The notes beneath the pieces are model-generated. The model saw only the letters and a list, made by a program, of their open reading frames with translations, made no database searches and was not told where the DNA came from. Positions 59,707-64,000 of a stretch of DNA of 64,000 nucleotides are shown here, one piece after another; within the stretch, counting starts at the first letter, position 1; every line of letters begins with the position of its first letter. This DNA comes from Parabacteroides hominis. Lineage in GTDB: Bacteria; Bacteroidota; Bacteroidia; Bacteroidales; Tannerellaceae. The DNA is taken from NCBI RefSeq assembly GCF_014287585.1, contig NZ_JACOOJ010000010.1, positions 1-64,000 of the forward strand. Reading direction: 5' to 3'. A program made the translations under genes and the position numbers.

Positions 59707-59976
59707 TTACTTTCTGATGCCAAGCTCTTTGATGATGGCACGGTATCTTTCGATATCCACCTTGATCAGATAATCCAGTAAACGACGACGTTTACCTACC
59801 AGCATCTTCAGAGCTCTTTCGGAGCTATGGTCTTTGTGATTAACCTTCAGGTGTTCTGTCAAATGTGCGATACGGATTGTGAACAATGCGATCTGGCTTT
59901 CTGCAGAACCTGTGTTGGTCGCAGACTTGCCATACTTTTCGAAAATCTCTTTTTTCTTTGCTGAATCTAAAAACAT
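59707..59976 (-). CDS. rpsO: 30S ribosomal protein S15
   Basis: 89 residues, the standard length. The S15 signature is present: NTGSAESQIALFTIRIAHLT, LKVNHKDHSSERALKMLVGK, and RRRLLDYLIKVDIERYRAII. It binds 16S rRNA in the platform of the small subunit. It is transcribed alone from a -7 element on the minus strand (60032-60025, TACCTTTG) and divergent from typA. Confidence 0.98.
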   Translation of the reverse strand: MFLDSAKKKEIFEKYGKSATNTGSAESQIALFTIRIAHLTEHLKVNHKDHSSERALKMLVGKRRRLLDYLIKVDIERYRAIIKELGIRK

Positions 59977-60024
59977 GATTCTTGTGTACTTTAATAAATT
60001 AATACTATGTTATCTAAGCGGGGA

Positions 60025-60032
60025 CAAAGGTA
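60025..60032 (-). promoter_or_regulatory. -7 element of rpsO
   Basis: Minus-strand TACCTTTG, a TAnnTTTG match about 50 nt upstream of the rpsO start. Confidence 0.6.
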
Positions 60033-60118
60033 GACATTCCTTTTCGATTGACAAATCTTTTTATGCATCTTTTTTTATTTTGAAGCATCAATGTCATATA
60101 CTTCTCGCAAATTTATTG

Positions 60119-60126
60119 TAATTTTG
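60119..60126 (+). promoter_or_regulatory. -7 element of typA
   Basis: TAATTTTG, a TAnnTTTG match, 21 nt upstream of the typA ATG, leaving a very short leader. Confidence 0.6.
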
Positions 60127-60147
60127 CGGCCAATAAATTAGTTTTCA

Positions 60148-61944
60148 ATGCAAAAGATTAGAAACATCGCGATTATCGCGCACGTAGACCACGGTAAGAC
60201 AACGCTCGTGGATAAGATGTTATTAGCCGGTAAGCTTTTCCGTGAAGGACAGGCAGAGCCGGATCAGTTCCTGGACAATAACGACCTGGAACGCGAACGA
60301 GGGATTACGATCCTTGCCAAAAATGTCTCTATTAATTATAAAGGTTATAAAATCAACATTATCGATACTCCGGGCCACGCCGATTTCGGAGGTGAAGTGG
60401 AACGCGTATTGAACATGGCCGACGGTTGCCTGTTGCTGGTCGATGCTTTCGAAGGTCCGATGCCGCAGACCCGCTTCGTGCTTCAGAAGGCTATCCAGTT
60501 GGGACTGAAACCGATTGTGGTTATTAATAAGGTAGACAAACCGAATTGCCGCCCGGAAGAGGTGCAGGAAATGGTGTTCGACCTGATGTTCAGTCTCGAT
60601 GCGACGGAAGAACAGCTCGACTTCCCGACGATCTATGGTTCTGCCAAGCAGGGCTGGATGTCGGAAGACTGGAAAGAGCCGAAGGAAGATATTACCGCTT
60701 TGCTGGATGCCATCATCCAGTATATCCCGGAACCGAAGGTGCTGGAAGGTTCTTCACAGATGTTGATCACTTCTCTGGACTATTCCAAATATGTGGGCCG
60801 TATCGCCGTGGGCCGTGTGCATCGCGGCGAACTGCGTGAAGGGCAGGACATCATGCTTTGCAAACGTGACGGCTCGATGGTGAAATCGAAGATCAAGGAA
60901 ATCGACGTGTTCGAAGGGCTGGGACGTACGAAAGTAGAGGCTGTCCAGTCCGGCGACATTTGTGCGATTATCGGTGTGGAAGGTTTTGAAATCGGTGAGA
61001 CGATTGCCGATGCCAATGATCCGGAACCGCTGCCGACGATCGCCATCGACGAACCGACGATGTCCATGCTGTTCACGATCAACAACTCCCCGTTCTTCGG
61101 GAAAGATGGCAAGTTCGTGACATCCCGCCATATCTACGACCGTCTGATGAAAGAACTGGACAAGAACCTCGCCTTGCGCGTCATTCCGACAGACTCTGCC
61201 GACTCCTGGCTGGTATATGGACGCGGCGTCCTTCACTTGTCTGTCCTGATCGAGACCATGCGCCGCGAAGGTTACGAGTTGCAGGTAGGTCAGCCGCAGG
61301 TTATTATCAAGGAAATCAACGGCGAGAAATGCGAGCCGGTCGAACAGTTGACAGTCAACCTGCCGGAAGAATGTTCCAGCCGTATCATCGACATGGTAAC
61401 CAAACGCAAGGGTGAAATGACGATGATGGAAAGCAAGAACGACCGTATGCATCTGGAGTTCACGATTCCTTCCCGTGGCATTATCGGTTTGAACAATGCT
61501 GTCCTGACTGCATCCGCCGGTGAAGCGATCATGGCGCACCGTTTCCTCGAGTATCAACCGTGGAAGGGTGAGATCGAACGCCGTACGAACGGTTCTATCA
61601 TCGCGATGGAAACAGGCACTGCCTATGCTTATGCCTTGAACAACCTGCAATCCCGCGGACGTTTCTTTATCGCTCCCCAGGAGGAGGTATATGCCGGCCA
61701 GGTAGTTGGCGAGCATACGAAAGATAATGATTTGGTTGTGAACGTAACGAAATCGAAGAAGCTGACGAATATGCGTGCTTCCGGTTCGGATGATAAAGTT
61801 TCGCTGGCTCCTCCTACGGTGTTCAGCCTGGAAGATGCCCTTGAATATATTAAAGGTGATGAATATGTGGAAATCACCCCGAACAGCATGCGTATGCGCA
61901 AGATCATTCTTGATGAACTCGAACGTAAGCGTCAGGGAAGATAA
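60148..61944 (+). CDS. typA: Ribosome-associated GTPase TypA/BipA
   Basis: A 598-residue translational GTPase. The G1 motif is [15 protein letters not shown]2/G3 regions have [11 protein letters not shown] and [15 protein letters not shown], and G4 is [12 protein letters not shown]. Domains II, III and V and the TypA-specific C-terminal domain (ending [20 protein letters not shown]) follow. It acts in 50S assembly and stress adaptation. It is complete and transcribed alone, with a terminator just downstream. Confidence 0.97.
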   Translation: MQKIRNIAIIAHVDHGKTTLVDKMLLAGKLFREGQAEPDQFLDNNDLERERGITILAKNVSINYKGYKINIIDTPGHADFGGEVERVLNMADGCLLLVDAFEGPMPQTRFVLQKAIQLGLKPIVVINKVDKPNCRPEEVQEMVFDLMFSLDATEEQLDFPTIYGSAKQGWMSEDWKEPKEDITALLDAIIQYIPEPKVLEGSSQMLITSLDYSKYVGRIAVGRVHRGELREGQDIMLCKRDGSMVKSKIKEIDVFEGLGRTKVEAVQSGDICAIIGVEGFEIGETIADANDPEPLPTIAIDEPTMSMLFTINNSPFFGKDGKFVTSRHIYDRLMKELDKNLALRVIPTDSADSWLVYGRGVLHLSVLIETMRREGYELQVGQPQVIIKEINGEKCEPVEQLTVNLPEECSSRIIDMVTKRKGEMTMMESKNDRMHLEFTIPSRGIIGLNNAVLTASAGEAIMAHRFLEYQPWKGEIERRTNGSIIAMETGTAYAYALNNLQSRGRFFIAPQEEVYAGQVVGEHTKDNDLVVNVTKSKKLTNMRASGSDDKVSLAPPTVFSLEDALEYIKGDEYVEITPNSMRMRKIILDELERKRQGR

Positions 61945-61974
61945 GAAGTTGTTTTGAAACAAAGAATATATCGA

Positions 61975-62006
61975 AAAGCCGGGAGTAGCATTTACTCCCG
62001 GCTTTT
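61975..62006 (+). terminator. Terminator of typA
   Basis: AAAGCCGGGAGTA (61975-61987) pairs with TACTCCCGGCTTTTT (around 61993-62006), a strong GC-rich stem followed by T. Confidence 0.9.
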
Positions 62007-62087
62007 TCTTTAATATATTGTAAAGATTCGCTCGCTTCCGTTATGGAACGATTTTTTCGTACGGTTTTCTCGGCATTTTTTAAAAGC

Positions 62088-62184
62088 GTGAGAATTTATT
62101 CTCACCAGCATGAGAAAAGTTTCTCATCAGCGGGGGAAAAGTTTCTCATCGGTATGGGAAAAGATTCTCATACCGATGAGAAAC
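62088..62184. repeat. Array of GAGAAAAGTTTCTC palindromes
   Basis: Four to five palindromic units follow each other: GTGAGAATTTATTCTCAC (62088-62105), ATGAGAAAAGTTTCTCAT (62110-62127), GGGGAAAAGTTTCTCATC (about 62133-62150) and GGTATGGGAAAAGATTCTC up to CATACC (62151-62174), ending with GATGAGAAAC. In addition GTTTCTCATCGGTATG (62141-62156) and CATACCGATGAGAAAC (62169-62184) are perfect 16-bp arms. The typA terminator lies before it, so termination is already served. It lies in the gene-free stretch 61945-62396. Confidence 0.88.
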
Positions 62185-62359
62185 TGGGTGGACGCAGTGA
62201 AGTAGATAAATTTACAAAGATATGGGTTCAGCCTGTTTGTAATCTTATATATCTGATCTATTATCAGGGCTTTTTGAGATGAAGCGGAGATTTATGATTC
62301 GTATATAATTCTTATTATTAATAAAAAGGCAAGAAGGATTCGGGAAATATGGAATGTCT

Positions 62360-62367
62360 TATATTTG
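62360..62367 (+). promoter_or_regulatory. -7 element of the C69 peptidase gene
   Basis: TATATTTG, an exact TAnnTTTG match, 30 nt upstream of the ATG at 62397. Confidence 0.6.
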
Positions 62368-62396
62368 CCACCCGAAATGATAAGCTTTACAAATAG

Positions 62397-64000
62397 ATGA
62401 TGAAGGAAAAGATATATAAGGCAATCGCGTGCCTTTGTTGTGCCGTGACATCCCTCTCGGCTCAGGATCGTGTAGTGGAATTGACAAATCCGGATGAAAG
62501 TTGTACAAGTATCGCAGCCGGTAAACTGGCGACGGACGATGGTTCGGTCATGACCTCGCAGACTTGTGACGGGACCTCGCGTACCTGGATGGAAATAGTG
62601 CCGGCACAAAACTGGCCTGACACGGCAAAACTCGATATCTATTGGGATCTGCGTCACACGGAAAGCAAAAACGACCGGTTGGGAGTTAAGCTGAAAGGTT
62701 CTATCCCGCAGGTCTCTTATACATTCGCTTACCTGAATACCGGTTATCCTTGCATGAACGAGAAGCAATTGGCGATGGGCGAGACAACCATCGTCGGGCG
62801 TAAGGAACTACGCAATCCGAAAGGCTTGTTCCATATCGAGGATTTGCAGGGAATTGTTTTGCAACGTTGCAGCACGGCACGTGAGGCGGTCTTGCTCATG
62901 GGACGCCTGGCGGAACAATACGGTTATCGTGACGGTGGCGAATGCCTGACGGTCGCCGATAAAAAGGAACTTTGGTTTTTCGAGATTACGGGTGCGGGGC
63001 CGGAAGATATGGGGGCTTTGTGGGTCGCCCGGCGCATACCGGACGACCATGTGACGGTTTCGGCCAATACGCCTCGTATTTCCGATGTCGATTTCAAGGA
63101 TGAGGATAATTATATGTATAGCGAAGGGCTGAAAGAGAAAGCTCGCAAGTTAGGGTATTGGGATGGGAAAGAGCCTTTCAAGTTCTGGAAAGTTATCCAT
63201 GAAACAGGGAAGAAACCTTTTACCGTCCGGGACTTTTTTGTTTTGAAAACGCTGGCTCCTTCTTTGAACTTGACGATGGACATGGAGGAGCTTCCTTTGT
63301 CGGTCAAGCCTGAACGGAAAGTCTCCCTGGCGGATATGAACCGCTTGCTGCGTGAAACGTATGAAGGTACGGAATGGGATATGACGAAGGACATGATGGT
63401 AACGAAGAAGATCAAGGATAAAGACGGAACCGAGCGCGACACGACCTATAAAAGCCCGCTGGCTCAAAACTGGATGACGAACGACATGTTTGAATTCTTG
63501 AATGCGCAGCGGGGTGAAAAGAAGATAGGGAAACAGCGGACGATATCGGTTGTCTGGTGTGCTTATTCGTTTGTGATCCAGTGCCGTGACTGGTTGCCGG
63601 ACGAGGTGGGAGGCGTTTGCTGGTGGTCGGAAGATAATCCGGGCGAAAGCCCCCGTGTTCCGTTGTTTGCCGGGATGACGGATGTTCCCGAAAGTTTTAA
63701 GGTATGCGGGCATAAGCGTTACCGGCCTGATGCCGCCCTTTGGATTTACCGGCGTACGAACCGCCTGGCGCAAGTGAGTTGGGGGCATGGCCGCAAACTG
63801 ATCGAGCCTGCCGTTCTCTCTTTCGAGCAGAAGGCAGTAGACGAAATGCCCCTGATAGAAAACAAGGTATCGGCCCTTATCCAGGAAGGCAAGAAAGACG
63901 AAGCTCAAGCCTATCTTACCCGTTATTCGTTCGATTTTATCTATTCGACCTTGCGTTGTTGGGAGGAAATGGAAGGACAGCTTTGGCATAAGTTCGGTCG
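62397..64000 (+). CDS. C69-family dipeptidase (3' end outside the window)
   Basis: At least 534 codons from ATG 62397 (or 62400). A signal peptide (IYKAIACLCCAVTSLSAQ) leads to the mature segment DESCTSIAAGKLATDDGSVM, where the cysteine and the GKxATxDGS pattern define N-terminal nucleophile dipeptidases of the C69/PepD family. Later landmarks are GLFHIEDLQGIVLQR and the tract with WFFEITGAGPEDMGALWVAR. It runs off the right edge, so the C-terminus is not visible. It likely digests dipeptides in the periplasm. Confidence 0.85.
   Translation, partial: MMKEKIYKAIACLCCAVTSLSAQDRVVELTNPDESCTSIAAGKLATDDGSVMTSQTCDGTSRTWMEIVPAQNWPDTAKLDIYWDLRHTESKNDRLGVKLKGSIPQVSYTFAYLNTGYPCMNEKQLAMGETTIVGRKELRNPKGLFHIEDLQGIVLQRCSTAREAVLLMGRLAEQYGYRDGGECLTVADKKELWFFEITGAGPEDMGALWVARRIPDDHVTVSANTPRISDVDFKDEDNYMYSEGLKEKARKLGYWDGKEPFKFWKVIHETGKKPFTVRDFFVLKTLAPSLNLTMDMEELPLSVKPERKVSLADMNRLLRETYEGTEWDMTKDMMVTKKIKDKDGTERDTTYKSPLAQNWMTNDMFEFLNAQRGEKKIGKQRTISVVWCAYSFVIQCRDWLPDEVGGVCWWSEDNPGESPRVPLFAGMTDVPESFKVCGHKRYRPDAALWIYRRTNRLAQVSWGHGRKLIEPAVLSFEQKAVDEMPLIENKVSALIQEGKKDEAQAYLTRYSFDFIYSTLRCWEEMEGQLWHKFG

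Overview
The window is chromosomal DNA of a Bacteroidota bacterium, most likely Parabacteroides or a near relative. The evidence is the repeated -7 promoter motif TAnnTTTG, a CTnDOT-type integrase with small excisionase-like HTH proteins, and LytTR/LytS, PBP4, TypA and YfhO proteins of Bacteroidales type. The genus is an inference; no 16S is present.

Layout. Positions 1-5.9 kb are the end of an integrative element beside a tRNA-Lys(TTT) gene: an RteC-like fragment, a divergent FMN-binding (PPOX) gene and MocR/PdxR-type regulator sharing an inverted-repeat operator, two HTH proteins, a DUF3876-like protein, a long hairpin and a tyrosine integrase. From 6.0 to 22.1 kb the genome is ordinary core: an AI-2E permease and PBP4 pair, a TolC-MacA-MacB export operon followed by a LytS/LytTR two-component system, and a six-gene operon (acetyltransferase, parE, coaD, S41 protease, two half-size chromate transporters). 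A HigBA toxin-antitoxin pair follows.

From 23.7 to 45.6 kb lies a surface polysaccharide (O-antigen or capsule) cluster. It opens with UDP-glucose dehydrogenase and then becomes visibly AT-rich: glycosyltransferases, a flippase, large membrane proteins, two FkbM methyltransferases, a sugar aminotransferase, and a class-I aminotransferase + ATP-grasp pair that suggests amino-acid decoration. It carries decayed genes (flippase copy, AlbA-type ATPase tail, frameshifted GtrB-like transferase) and one glycosyltransferase split by a 46-bp tandem duplication. Between 45.7 and 49 kb is a small accessory island: a decayed minus-strand gene pair, then an intact AAA ATPase + RloB/TOPRIM-like pair that may be an anti-phage module. 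More glycan genes and a YfhO protein follow, then housekeeping genes: ahcY, acyl-CoA ligase with cupin regulator, rpsO, typA and the 5' part of a C69 dipeptidase.

The most unusual signal is structural. At least seven polysaccharide genes contain, inside the reading frame, neighbouring perfect or near-perfect palindromes that usually abut or overlap, each locus with its own unrelated sequence. Four intergenic regions (10.7, 23.1, 54.8 and 62.1 kb) hold arrays of short hairpins, again with locus-specific sequence. In one gene the palindrome sits in the 46-bp duplication that shifts the frame, which looks like an on/off switch. I know of no named family that explains these.
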